A stretch of DNA of 10,168 nucleotides from Natrialbaceae archaeon (GCA_003552325.1 PUKM01000150.1:1-10168), one strand, 5' to 3'. Shown: positions 1-7,361, counted from the first letter of the stretch. The notes: generated by a model not told the origin, from the sequence alone. Program-made: numbers and translations.

Positions 1-272
1 CCGGCAGCCTCGCCGTTGTTGAACGCGACGGTGGTCGCGTCGGCGTCGACAGCGGCTTCGACTGCCGGGACGAGGCGATGGATCGTGGCGTAGAGGTCCG
101 TGGCAACGTCCGCCGGAACGTCGTTCAACCGTTCGTACTCGTCTTTCGGGATGACCAGGGTATGGCCCGGGGCGAGGGGGTTCGCGTCGAGGAAGGCGAA
201 CGTCGTCTCGTCTTCGTACACGACTCGAGCGGGAATGTCCCCGGCGACGATCTGGCTGAAGATGGTGGCCAT
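1..272 (-). CDS. HIT-family (histidine triad) nucleotide hydrolase, N-terminal part
   Basis: The minus strand from the ATG at 270-272 reads 90 residues and runs off the window's left edge. It begins MATIFSQIVAGDIPARVVYE and continues with FAFLDANPLAPGHTLVIPK, the classic N-terminal pattern of HIT-family proteins (beta strands followed by the PxxPGHxLVIPK segment). The last visible residues, NNGEAA, come just before the family's HxHxHxx catalytic triad motif, which must lie outside the window, so the active site cannot be checked. HIT proteins of this branch (Hint/Fhit-like) hydrolyse nucleoside phosphoramidates or dinucleoside polyphosphates in the cytoplasm; the exact substrate cannot be told. 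The gene diverges from the aminopeptidase gene across about 100 bases that must hold both promoters. No in-frame upstream ATG competes with the chosen start. Confidence 0.9.
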   Translation of the reverse strand, partial: MATIFSQIVAGDIPARVVYEDETTFAFLDANPLAPGHTLVIPKDEYERLNDVPADVATDLYATIHRLVPAVEAAVDADATTVAFNNGEAA

Positions 273-340
273 ACCTGCCACTGTGATGCCCGCGCCCAAG
301 AACGTTACCACGGTGGCGGCAGGCACCACCGAAACGCGGA

Positions 341-349
341 GGGTTTAGG
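341..349 (+). promoter_or_regulatory. TATA-like box of the M29 aminopeptidase gene
   Basis: GGGTTTAGG, with TTTA at 344-347, lies 26-29 bases before the ATG at 373. A purine-rich CGAAAC element, resembling an archaeal BRE, lies just upstream at about 330-335. The spacing fits a leaderless haloarchaeal transcript starting at or next to the ATG. Confidence 0.55.
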
Positions 350-372
350 TCGTTCCTCGAGACACCCCGGGT

Positions 373-1470
373 ATGGACGAACGCGTACACGAGCACGCAG
401 CGGTGCTGGTCGACTGGAGCGCACAGGTGGAAGCGGGCGATAACGTGGTCCTCTCGGTCGGGCCGGACGCCCACGACCTCGCCGTCGCAGTGGCCGAAGC
501 ACTCGGCGCTCGAGGGGCAAACCTGCTGGCGACGTATGCCTCGAGTGAGATCAGCCGCGCCTATCTGCAGGCCCACGAGGGGGCGTTTACCGAGAACCCG
601 GCACACGAACAGGCCCTGTACGAAGCAGCCGACGTCGTGTTGTCGATCGGTGGCGGGCGAAACACCGCGGCGATGGCTGACGTCCCGAGCGAGCGTCGAC
701 AGGACTACCGAACGGCCCGAAAAGCCGTTCGAGAAGCCCGCTACGATACCCGCTGGGTGTCGACCGTCCACCCCACCCGCTCGCTCGCCCAGCAAGCCGG
801 GATGGCCTACGGCGAGTACCAGGATTTCGCCTACGACGCCATCCTTCGCGACTGGGAGTCACTCGCCGAGGAGATGGACAACATGAAAACGGTCCTCGAT
901 TCAGGATCCGAAGTCAGGCTCGTCAAAGAGGGCACCGATCTCACGATGGCGATCGATGGTCGAACCGCCGTCAACAGTGCCGCGTCGGTGAAATACGACT
1001 CACACAACCTCCCGAGTGGCGAGGTCTTCACCGCCCCGTACGCGACGGAGGGAACGGTCCTGTTTGACGTCCCGATGACGCTCAACGGCGAGTCAGTCCG
1101 GGACGTCCGTCTCGAGTTCGAAGACGGCGAGGTCGTCGATCACGACGCCGCCGAAGGCGAGGGTGTCGTCGGCGAGATTCTCGATACCGACGAGGGAGCC
1201 CGTCGACTCGGCGAGTTGGGAATCGGCATGAATCGCGGCATCGATCGCTTCACCGACAACATCCTCTTCGACGAGAAGATGGGCGACACCGTCCACCTCG
1301 CCGTGGGGCGAGCCTACGATGCCTGTCTTCCCGAGGGAGAAACCGGCAACGAATCGGCCGTCCACACCGACATGATCACCGACATGAGCGAGGACTCTCG
1401 CCTCGAGGTCGACGGCGAGGTCATCCAACGAAACGGCACGTTCCGATGGGAAGACGGATTCGAGGAATAG
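373..1470 (+). CDS. M29-family metallo-aminopeptidase
   Basis: This 365-residue protein matches the M29 (AmpS/PepS/aminopeptidase T) family in length and motifs. These are cytoplasmic two-metal exopeptidases that remove N-terminal residues from peptides. The C-terminal half holds the family's metal-site blocks: PSGEVFTAP (214-222, Glu217), GELGIGMN (280-287, Glu281), FDEKMGDTVHLA (299-310, His308) and NESAVHTDM (326-334, His331 and Asp333). All five expected ligands are present, so the enzyme should be active. The N-terminal half (1-170) is the usual alpha/beta domain. The ATG at 373 is supported by a TATA-like box 26-29 bases upstream and by alignment of the N-terminus with the family. Overlapping frames in the same stretch are shadows. 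No functional link to its neighbours is evident. Peptide preference cannot be read from sequence. Confidence 0.92.
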   Translation: MDERVHEHAAVLVDWSAQVEAGDNVVLSVGPDAHDLAVAVAEALGARGANLLATYASSEISRAYLQAHEGAFTENPAHEQALYEAADVVLSIGGGRNTAAMADVPSERRQDYRTARKAVREARYDTRWVSTVHPTRSLAQQAGMAYGEYQDFAYDAILRDWESLAEEMDNMKTVLDSGSEVRLVKEGTDLTMAIDGRTAVNSAASVKYDSHNLPSGEVFTAPYATEGTVLFDVPMTLNGESVRDVRLEFEDGEVVDHDAAEGEGVVGEILDTDEGARRLGELGIGMNRGIDRFTDNILFDEKMGDTVHLAVGRAYDACLPEGETGNESAVHTDMITDMSEDSRLEVDGEVIQRNGTFRWEDGFEE

Positions 1471-1744
1471 GCGGGACACAGGCGCTCCATACCATCGCCT
1501 AGGGACACCGTACACGCTCGAAACGGCCCCATACTCATATCATAACTCGCCGTCCACTCGAGTACCGCCGTGGCCGGTGGCGGTGTCCGCGTGCGCCCCC
1601 TGTCAAACGGTTGTGGCGTGCCGGGAGAGACCGGCCGGGCGGATTCCCCGATCCGTCCCCTCCTCGCGTACCACTGTTGGCTGCCCGCCCCGCCGGAGGC
1701 GGTGAGTATCCGGCATTTTATACCTCCAGCCCCTACCCACTGCC
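1471..1744. other. 274-base intergenic region, no recognised gene
   Basis: I see no convincing coding frame here; the open frames that cross it run out of phase into the neighbouring genes. Two GC hairpins are visible: CGGAT-tccccg-ATCCG (1640-1655, extendable by GGG/CCC with one bulge) and CCGCC-gga-GGCGG (1690-1702). An AT-rich patch around 1531-1547 (CATACTCATATCATAAC) could be a promoter on either strand. The second hairpin lies about 12 bases before the TATA box of the DUF309 gene. Nothing here identifies a known RNA family. Confidence 0.4.
1715..1722 (+). promoter_or_regulatory. TATA box of the DUF309 gene
   Basis: ATTTTATA lies 23-30 bases before the ATG at 1745 and is the most AT-rich patch in its surroundings. 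This is the spacing of a leaderless haloarchaeal promoter and it fixes the start codon. Confidence 0.7.
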
Positions 1745-2362
1745 ATGCGTGCGTCACTCCGAGCCGGGGTCGCCATCTACAACGACGGCTACTATCACGC
1801 CGCTCACGACGCCTGGGAAGCCCACTGGCTCGAGCTCGAGACGGGCACCGACGACGAGTTACTGTTACACGGGTTGATCCAGTTCACCGCCGCCGTCTAC
1901 CATGCCACGAACCGAAACTGGGCGGGGGCGACGGGGCTCGCCGAGAGTGCAGGGGACTATCTCGCTTCCCTCCCCGAAACCTATCGTGGGGTGGATGTCA
2001 GTGCTGTTCGAGACGAACTCGAGACGTTCGCGAGCGATCCGGGCGTCATCGAGCGCCGCCAGCCCCGTTCGCTGACCCACGAGGGCGAGAAGGTGACGCT
2101 CGAGGGGCTGAAACCGGCGGAAACGTTCGTCGCTGCCGCGGTGCTCGCAGAGGAGTTGGGGTACGAGGAACGCGTCGTCGAAGACGCCATCGAGTTCGCT
2201 CGAGGAGACCTCACCGAAGGCGGCACGAGCGACTTTCTCGCCTTGTTGCATGATTTCCTCACCGAACCCGAAACCCGGGCCCTCGTGTTCGACCGACTCG
2301 AGGGCCACGTCGCGAGGGAACGATCGAAACGCGACGACGTGTCGGGGTTGTTCGACACCTGA
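1745..2362 (+). CDS. DUF309 domain protein
   Basis: This 205-residue protein carries the DUF309 signature. The first block is GYYHAAHDAWEAHW (residues 15-28), with its His and Glu residues, and the second is HGLIQFTAAVYHATNRNWAG (42-61). The family is an all-helical cytoplasmic fold of unknown biochemical function found in bacteria and archaea; the conserved H/E positions could bind a metal or a small ligand, which is inference. The C-terminal half (about 95-205) is acidic and helical with no motif I recognise. A strong TATA box 23-30 bases upstream supports the ATG at 1745. The gene has its own promoter and is separated by 136 bases from the dehydrogenase downstream, so nothing about its neighbours suggests a pathway. 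Confidence 0.88.
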   Translation: MRASLRAGVAIYNDGYYHAAHDAWEAHWLELETGTDDELLLHGLIQFTAAVYHATNRNWAGATGLAESAGDYLASLPETYRGVDVSAVRDELETFASDPGVIERRQPRSLTHEGEKVTLEGLKPAETFVAAAVLAEELGYEERVVEDAIEFARGDLTEGGTSDFLALLHDFLTEPETRALVFDRLEGHVARERSKRDDVSGLFDT

Positions 2363-2498
2363 GTGTGGTATCGGTGGGGACAACAACGAGACGGCCCGAG
2401 GTCGCCACCTGTGCATTCGATGAAGACGACGCTCGAGTCAGCGCTGAGCCACCATCCGGGACCCAAGTAGCCAAATCATTTCGGACCTAACCGCCGCT

Positions 2499-3428
2499 AT
2501 GACCTGGACCGCAGACGATATTCCCGACCTCACTGGCCAACGGTACGTCGTCACCGGCGCGAACAGCGGTATCGGGCTCGAGGCCGCCCGCGAACTCGCC
2601 CGAGCCGGGGGTAGTGTCGTTATGGCCTGTCGAAACCGTGAGCGGGCACAGGCCGCAGCCGGCGAGATTCACGCCGACGTCGGCCACGCCGACCTCGAGA
2701 TCGAAATCCTCGACCTGGCGAGTCTCGAGTCGATCGACGACTTTGCTGACCGCCTCGCCGGCACGGAAATCCACGGCCTCCTCAACAATGCCGGCGTCAT
2801 GGCGATCCCGTACGGGACGACCGAAGACGGCTTCGAGAACCAACTCGGAATCAACCACCTCGGCCACTTCGCGCTCACCGGCCACCTCCTCGAGGACATC
2901 GCTGACGGCGGCCGGGTCGTCACCGTCTCGAGTGGGATGCACGAACGAGGCCGGATCGACTTCGAGGACCTCCACAGCGAGCACAGCTACAACCCCTGGG
3001 AGGCCTACAGCCAGTCGAAACTCGCCAACGTCCTCTTCGGGACCGAACTTCACCGTCGACTCGTGGCCGCCGATCGAGACGTGACGAGCGTCACCGTCCA
3101 CCCCGGCTACGCCAACACGGACCTGCAACTACGGGTCGCTCGAGCGAAGGGGTCTCGGATCCAACTGGCGATGATGACCGTCGCGAACACCGTCTTCGCC
3201 CAATCCTCGGCCAAGGGTGCGTTGCCGACGCTGTACGGGGCGACGGCACCCGACGTCGAGGGTGGGGCCTACTACGGCCCGAACGGCCTGTTGAACATGC
3301 GCGGGTATCCGGCACGTCAGGAGCCAGCACCGGCAGCGAAGAACCCGGAAACGGCCCGAAAACTCTGGGAATTGTCGATCGAGGAAACCGGTGTGCGCTA
3401 CCTCGAGTCTGAGGCACTGAGTGCGTAG
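2499..3428 (+). CDS. Short-chain dehydrogenase/reductase (SDR), retinol dehydrogenase/POR-like
   Basis: This 309-residue cytoplasmic NAD(P)-dependent oxidoreductase has a Rossmann fold. The nucleotide-binding motif VTGANSGIG is at 18-26. ACRNRERA (43-50), with Arg45 and Arg47 after the second beta strand, suggests a preference for NADP(H). LDLASLES is at 71-78 and NNAG at 96-99. The catalytic Ser145 follows VTVS, and YSQSK (170-174) supplies Tyr170 and Lys174. HPGYANTDL (201-209) follows, as in the retinol dehydrogenase and protochlorophyllide-reductase-like group. The C-terminal region (about 235-300) is extended as in that group. The catalytic set is complete, but the substrate cannot be inferred. 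The ATG at 2499 starts just ahead of the fold; an AT-rich patch at 2472-2480 is only a weak TATA candidate. The gene converges on purB with a 76-base gap and is probably transcribed alone. Confidence 0.93.
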   Translation: MTWTADDIPDLTGQRYVVTGANSGIGLEAARELARAGGSVVMACRNRERAQAAAGEIHADVGHADLEIEILDLASLESIDDFADRLAGTEIHGLLNNAGVMAIPYGTTEDGFENQLGINHLGHFALTGHLLEDIADGGRVVTVSSGMHERGRIDFEDLHSEHSYNPWEAYSQSKLANVLFGTELHRRLVAADRDVTSVTVHPGYANTDLQLRVARAKGSRIQLAMMTVANTVFAQSSAKGALPTLYGATAPDVEGGAYYGPNGLLNMRGYPARQEPAPAAKNPETARKLWELSIEETGVRYLESEALSA

Positions 3429-3504
3429 TGTGTTTCCAGGCTAGAGCTGTGGTAAAATCGATTGGAGAAACGGGGCTGACGGATAGTCGACGCCTGCCAG
3501 AGCA

Positions 3505-4896
3505 CTAGTCTTCGAAGTCCTGTTCGACGAGGCCACTCGCCACGCCAACGTAGGTTTCGGGGGTGAGTGCGTGCAGTTCCTCGCGAACGTCGTCGTCGAC
3601 TCCGAGGTCGTCGAATAACGTCCGGAAGTCCTCGAGGGTGACCTCTCGGCCGCGGGTGAGGGCTTTGACCTGTTCGTAGGCGTCGTCCTGGCCTTCGCGG
3701 CGGAGGATCGTCTGGACGGCTTCGCCGATGATCGCCGGGGTGTCCTCGAGGTCCGCACGCATGACTGGCTCGTTCGGGACGACCTTCCCGAGGCCGTCGC
3801 GGGTTTTGGTGTAGCCGATGAGACAGTGGGCGAACGCCCCACCGATGGTCCGTTTGACCGTCGAATCGGAGAGATCACGCTGGAGCCGGGAGGTGGTGAC
3901 GTAGTCGGCCAAAAATCGGAGGTCGGCGTTGGCTTTCGAGAGGTTCCCCTCGCTGTTCTCGAAGTCGATGGGGTTCACCTTGTGTGGCATCGTCGACGAG
4001 CCAGTCTCGCCGTCGACGGCCTCCTGGCCCAGATATCGATCGGAGACGTAGAGCCAGATATCGAGATCGAGATCGAGGAGCACGTTGTTCGCCCCCGCAC
4101 AGGCGTCGAACACGGCCGCGAGGTCGTCACACGGATTCACCTGCGTCGTCAAGGGCGTCCACTCGAAGCCCAGGTCGGTCACGAACTCACGGGCGAACGC
4201 CGGCCACTCAACGTCCGGATAGGCGGCCACGTGTGCCGCGTAGGTCCCGGAGGCACCCCCCAATTTCCCCTCGAGGGCGTCCGTGGCCTGGGCGAGTCGA
4301 CCCGTTGCCCGGCCGAGGCGAGCGGCGTAGACGGCCATCTCCTTGCCGAAGGTCGTCGGCGTGGCTGGCTGGCCGTGGGTGCGGGCGAGCATCGGCACGT
4401 CACGGTGGGTTCGTGCCAGCTCCGAGAGGGCGTCGCTGACCTCGTGCAGTGCGGGAAGGAGAACGTCCTCGATGGCCCCCCGGACCAGCAGCCGGTGTGC
4501 CAGATTGTTCACGTCCTCGCTCGTGAGCGCGAAGTGAATCCACGGTGAGGCGTCGCTCTCGGCGGGGAGGTGGTGGCGGATAAAGTACTCGACGGCTTTG
4601 ACGTCGTGGTTGGTCGCCTCGAACTCGCCATAACCCTCGGTCTCGAGCGTTTTGACCAGCGCGGCGTCCTCGGCATCGAACTCCTCGTACAGCACCCGCA
4701 AGTGGGCCCGTTCGTCCGCATCGAGCTCTAGTGGGGTTGCCTCGAGGTCGGCGAGGGCGATGAGGTACTCGACTTCGACGCGGATCCGGGCACGCATGAG
4801 CGCGGCCTCGCTCGCGTACGGTGACAACGGCTGTGTCCGGGACCGGTATCGGCCGTCGAGCGGGGAGACGGCGTACAGCGCGTGGGCGTCAGTCAT
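3505..4896 (-). CDS. purB: Adenylosuccinate lyase
   Basis: This 463-residue cytoplasmic enzyme of the fumarase/aspartase superfamily acts twice in purine synthesis. It splits SAICAR to AICAR plus fumarate, and adenylosuccinate to AMP plus fumarate. Its N-terminus (AVSPLDGRY, 9-17) and length match the E. coli-type PurB rather than the shorter B. subtilis type. Visible active-site blocks are NHDVK (96-100), TSEDVNNLA (125-133), RTHGQPATP (172-180, general acid/base His174) and the signature GSSTMPHKVNP (299-309, with the mobile-loop serine). The ATG at 4896 is chosen over a frame extending upstream to 4998 because the protein family begins there and a T-rich box lies 26-29 bases before it. The gene is divergent from the PurN-AICARFT fusion, and its product AICAR is that enzyme's substrate. 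The spacer may carry shared control. Confidence 0.97.
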   Translation of the reverse strand: MTDAHALYAVSPLDGRYRSRTQPLSPYASEAALMRARIRVEVEYLIALADLEATPLELDADERAHLRVLYEEFDAEDAALVKTLETEGYGEFEATNHDVKAVEYFIRHHLPAESDASPWIHFALTSEDVNNLAHRLLVRGAIEDVLLPALHEVSDALSELARTHRDVPMLARTHGQPATPTTFGKEMAVYAARLGRATGRLAQATDALEGKLGGASGTYAAHVAAYPDVEWPAFAREFVTDLGFEWTPLTTQVNPCDDLAAVFDACAGANNVLLDLDLDIWLYVSDRYLGQEAVDGETGSSTMPHKVNPIDFENSEGNLSKANADLRFLADYVTTSRLQRDLSDSTVKRTIGGAFAHCLIGYTKTRDGLGKVVPNEPVMRADLEDTPAIIGEAVQTILRREGQDDAYEQVKALTRGREVTLEDFRTLFDDLGVDDDVREELHALTPETYVGVASGLVEQDFED

Positions 4897-4921
4897 GTCC
4901 GAGGATGGACCAGCGGCGCTC

Positions 4922-4925
4922 AAAA
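4922..4925 (-). promoter_or_regulatory. TATA-like element of purB
   Basis: On the minus strand TCCTTTTGAG places TTTT 26-29 bases before the purB ATG. This fits a leaderless transcript, although the box is short and not a strong match. Confidence 0.4.
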
Positions 4926-4950
4926 GGATGCCGGAATCGATCCCACAGGC

Positions 4951-5016
4951 GTGTATAGGTTTTCGAGAAAAAACGGGAAAGGGCACGAAAATATGCACAT
5001 GAGTGTATAGTCACTC
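4951..5016. promoter_or_regulatory. Candidate purine operator region between purB and the purN-purH fusion
   Basis: The octamer GTGTATAG occurs at 4951-4958 and again at 5003-5010, 52 bases apart (about five DNA turns). Each copy lies some 53-62 bases before the start codon of one of the two divergent genes, which is a position suited to an activator or repressor upstream of the core promoters. The second copy lies in two overlapping dyads: TATGCAC-N4-GTGTATA (4992-5009, 6 of 7 pairs) and GAGTG-N6-CACTC (5001-5016, perfect). AT content is locally raised. No regulator is known to me for this motif; its function is inferred from symmetry and position. Alternatively TGTATA at 5004-5009 is itself a TATA box giving a short leader. 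Confidence 0.4.
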
Positions 5017-5062
5017 GCTCGAGACCGCAACCACTTTCACCGTCGACACCGCCCGTCTGACT

Positions 5063-6694
5063 ATGACACGACTCGCCGGACTCGCCGGCAATCGCGGACG
5101 GAACCTGTTGCATATTGCGGAGCGAAACCCTGGCGGGGCCGAATTCGACGTCATCCTGACGAACAACCCCGAGGCACCAGTGCTCGAGGCCGCCGCCGAA
5201 CGCGGGATTCCCACCAAGGTCGTCGCCCTCGAGGACGGGATGAGCCGTCGTGAACACGAACGCGCGATCAACGCCGCCCTCGCGAACTACACCTACGATC
5301 TGGTGTGCCTCGACGGTTACATGCGGATCCTCTCGGACACCTTCCTCGAGGCGCAGCCGACAACGCTGAACGTTCACCCCTCGCTCTTGCCGTCGTTCCC
5401 CGGGATGAACGCGTGGGGGGACGCCCTCGAGGCCGGCGTCTCCGTCACCGGCTGTACGGTCCACGTCGTCACCGACGCCACCGACGAGACGGGAGCCGTA
5501 CTCGAGGACGCCGTCGATAGCGGCCCGATCGTGACCCAAGAGCCCGTCCCAGTCTACGATGGCGACACCGAAGCCGACCTCAAAACACGCGTCCTCTACG
5601 AGGGCGAGTTCCGGGCGTACCCACGAGCCGTCTCGTGGTTCGCCGCCGGTGCAGTGGACGTCGATCACGAGGCCGGAACGGTAGTCATCGACGCCGACAG
5701 CGCCGGGGATGGGCTGCCCGCACGCCGAGTGGCCTCGAGTGACCGCCTCGAGACGCTTCGCTATGGGGAAAACCCACACCAGGAGGCTGCCGTCTATGCG
5801 GATTATACCAGTGCTGAGCCGTCGGTAGTCCACGCCGAGCAGCGAAACGAGGGCGCGAAAGCGCTGAGTTACAACAACTACAACGACGCCGACGGCGCGT
5901 TGAACCTCATCAAGGAGTTCGACGAGCCAGCGGCCGCGGTGATCAAACACACCAACCCCGCGGGCTGTGCCACGGCCGACACCCTCGAAACCGCCTACGA
6001 ACGCGCCCTCTCGACGGACCCGATGAGCGCCTTCGGCGGGATCGTCGCGCTGAACCGAACCTGCAACGCCGAAACGGCCGAGCACATCACCGACTCGTTC
6101 AAAGAAGTGGTCGTCGCCCCCGGCTACACCGACGACGCCCTCGAGATCCTCTGCGGTAAATCGAACCTCCGCGTCCTCGACGTCGGCGGCGATGGCGAGA
6201 TCCCGGCCAGCCCACGTGAACGGTTCACCGAGAAGCCAATCGTCGGCGGCCGCCTCGTCCAGGAACGCGACGACCAGACGATCACCGTCGACGACCTCGA
6301 GGGGGTCACCGAGGCCGAACCGAGCGCAGACCAGCTCGAGACGATGGTCTTCGCCTGGCAGACGCTCAAACACGTCAAGTCGAACGGGATCTTGCTCGCG
6401 ACGGGGACCGAAACCGTCGGCGTCGGGATGGGACAGGTCTCCCGCGTCGACGCCGTCCGGTTGGCGGCGATGAAAGCCGACGAACATGCCGAAGGAAAAT
6501 CCGCGGAGGGAGCCGTGATGGCCTCGGATGCCTTCTTCCCGTTCCCGGACGCCCTCGAGGCGGGGGCCGAGGCGGGAATCGGGGCGGTGATCCAACCGGG
6601 TGGATCGGTGAACGACGACGACGTGATCGCCGCGGCAGACGAGTTGGGGATCCCGATGGTCTTTACCGGCCAGCGGTCGTTCCGCCACGATTGA
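5063..6694 (+). CDS. Fused GAR transformylase (PurN) and AICAR transformylase (PurH C-terminal domain)
   Basis: This 543-residue protein joins two formyl-transferring purine enzymes. Residues 1 to about 200 are PurN-like: GYMRIL (85-90), NVHPSLLPSFPG (103-114, catalytic Asn103 and His105) and DSGPIV (152-157, catalytic Asp152). They should formylate GAR with 10-formyl-tetrahydrofolate. Residues about 215-543 are a complete AICAR transformylase domain: LRYGENPHQ (232-240), YNNYND (270-275), KHTNPAGCA (295-303, catalytic Lys-His), DPMSAFGGIVALN (319-331), KSN (439-441), GVGMGQVSRVDAV (453-465) and a closing QPGGS...FTGQRSFRH. The IMP cyclohydrolase domain normally in front of AICARFT in PurH is absent; in archaea that step is usually done by PurO, encoded elsewhere. 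The ATG at 5063 is preferred over a GTG at 5003 because the PurN fold starts there. Such fusions are known in haloarchaea, often labelled purNH. An 11-residue insertion precedes Asp152. Confidence 0.95.
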   Translation: MTRLAGLAGNRGRNLLHIAERNPGGAEFDVILTNNPEAPVLEAAAERGIPTKVVALEDGMSRREHERAINAALANYTYDLVCLDGYMRILSDTFLEAQPTTLNVHPSLLPSFPGMNAWGDALEAGVSVTGCTVHVVTDATDETGAVLEDAVDSGPIVTQEPVPVYDGDTEADLKTRVLYEGEFRAYPRAVSWFAAGAVDVDHEAGTVVIDADSAGDGLPARRVASSDRLETLRYGENPHQEAAVYADYTSAEPSVVHAEQRNEGAKALSYNNYNDADGALNLIKEFDEPAAAVIKHTNPAGCATADTLETAYERALSTDPMSAFGGIVALNRTCNAETAEHITDSFKEVVVAPGYTDDALEILCGKSNLRVLDVGGDGEIPASPRERFTEKPIVGGRLVQERDDQTITVDDLEGVTEAEPSADQLETMVFAWQTLKHVKSNGILLATGTETVGVGMGQVSRVDAVRLAAMKADEHAEGKSAEGAVMASDAFFPFPDALEAGAEAGIGAVIQPGGSVNDDDVIAAADELGIPMVFTGQRSFRHD

Positions 6695-6824
6695 GCCGAG
6701 TCGAGATGTTCCAGCACAGGCCGTGTGGTGGCGACAAAGAGCCGGCATACAGCTTGTGAGTTTGCTACCTATTAGGCCGATTAAACACTCGAAGGTGTAG
6801 GTGGCTCCTGAAAGATGTTTATGG

Positions 6825-6844
6825 ACAATGTTTATAATTATTGT
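6825..6844. promoter_or_regulatory. 20-base imperfect palindrome over the TATA box of the DUF5789-like gene
   Basis: ACAATGTTTATAATTATTGT matches its reverse complement at 16 of 20 positions: perfect ACAAT/ATTGT arms and a central TTATAA at 6832-6837. The centre lies about 29 bases before the ATG at 6864, so the TATA box is inside the palindrome. An 8-base direct repeat ATGTTTAT (6815-6822 and 6828-6835) overlaps it. A dimeric repressor bound here would block TBP; the regulator is unknown. Confidence 0.5.
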
Positions 6845-6863
6845 TCAGCTTGTTTTCGTTGTG

Positions 6864-7151
6864 ATGTTGCACAACCGAACCGGCGAGTACATCGACGCTC
6901 ACGAGTACCCTGCCACCAGCGAGGAACTGATCGAGGCCTACGGCGACCAGGCCCTCGAGTTGCCAAACGGCACCGAACGCCTGGCTGAGGTACTCTCCCG
7001 TCTCGAGGGCGAAACCTTCCATTCGTCCGACGATGCGCGCATGGCCGTCTATTCGGCCGTGAGCAACAAAGCGGTTGGCCGGGTCGGCTACTCAGACCGG
7101 GACCCGACGCCGTTAGGCAGTCCGTACGCGCCGACGCCAGAGTCGTTCTGA
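6864..7151 (+). CDS. DUF5789-like small haloarchaeal protein
   Basis: This is a 95-residue, acidic, probably cytoplasmic protein. It contains HEYPATSEELIEAYGD (12-27), LELPNGTERLAEVLSRL (31-47), ARMAVYSAV (58-66) and the closing block VGRVGYSDRDP (71-81). These are the conserved blocks I recall from the haloarchaeal DUF5789 family, whose function is unknown. The ATG at 6864 is chosen because a strong TATA sequence lies 27-33 bases before it. The frame stays open further upstream (ATG at 6828), but that extension simply translates the AT-rich promoter into a run of hydrophobic residues and should not be taken for a membrane segment. The gene has its own promoter, a palindromic operator candidate and a T-tract terminator, so it looks monocistronic and regulated. 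Confidence 0.8.
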   Translation: MLHNRTGEYIDAHEYPATSEELIEAYGDQALELPNGTERLAEVLSRLEGETFHSSDDARMAVYSAVSNKAVGRVGYSDRDPTPLGSPYAPTPESF

Positions 7152-7160
7152 TTACTGGGA

Positions 7161-7180
7161 ACTATTTTTCCGGCCGGCCG
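7161..7180 (+). terminator. T-tract terminator after the DUF5789-like gene
   Basis: TTTTT at 7165-7169 begins 13 bases after the stop codon and is followed by the GC palindrome CCGGCCGG. Archaeal termination relies mainly on T-tracts, so this is a plausible end of the transcript. Confidence 0.5.
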
Positions 7181-7328
7181 CTCGAGTGGGGAGTGTTACG
7201 CGGGGGAAGACGAACGTGTCGTGACTGATGGTTGATTGTCACTCGAGTTGGAGAGGTCCCAAAGAATCGTCGACAAAGGGAGTGAAAATCGAGGAAAATG
7301 AGGCGTAATGGGAGTGATGACTGTCATA

Positions 7329-7335
7329 CTTAAAG
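7329..7335 (+). promoter_or_regulatory. TATA box of the small secreted protein gene
   Basis: CTTAAAG lies 27-33 bases before the ATG at 7362, the spacing expected of a leaderless haloarchaeal gene. It supports that ATG over the in-frame ATGs at 7308 and 7317. Confidence 0.55.
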
Positions 7336-7361
7336 CGTGTTCCCCTCCTGGGGCGAGTTGT

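Noticed and set aside
1570..2253. An open frame overlapping the DUF309 gene in another phase
   Set aside because: Its product is an Arg-rich low-complexity sequence typical of frame-shifted haloarchaeal DNA; the DUF309 frame has the family motifs and a TATA box.
4897..4998. A 34-residue N-terminal extension of PurB
   Set aside because: PurB proteins of this type start a few residues before AVSPLDGRY, and the extension covers the promoter region.
5003..5062. A GTG start adding 20 residues to the PurN-AICARFT protein
   Set aside because: The extra residues do not match PurN, which begins at the ATG at 5063, and this stretch contains the candidate operator.
4889..6748. A 619-codon open frame antisense to the PurN-AICARFT fusion gene
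   Set aside because: It is a shadow frame produced by GC-rich third positions and strong codon bias in the real gene; it resembles no protein family and the sense frame has complete catalytic motifs.
6828..6863. A hydrophobic N-terminal helix (MFIIIVQLVFVV) on the DUF5789-like protein
   Set aside because: It is translated from the AT-rich promoter and TATA box. The start at 6864 fits the family length and the promoter spacing.
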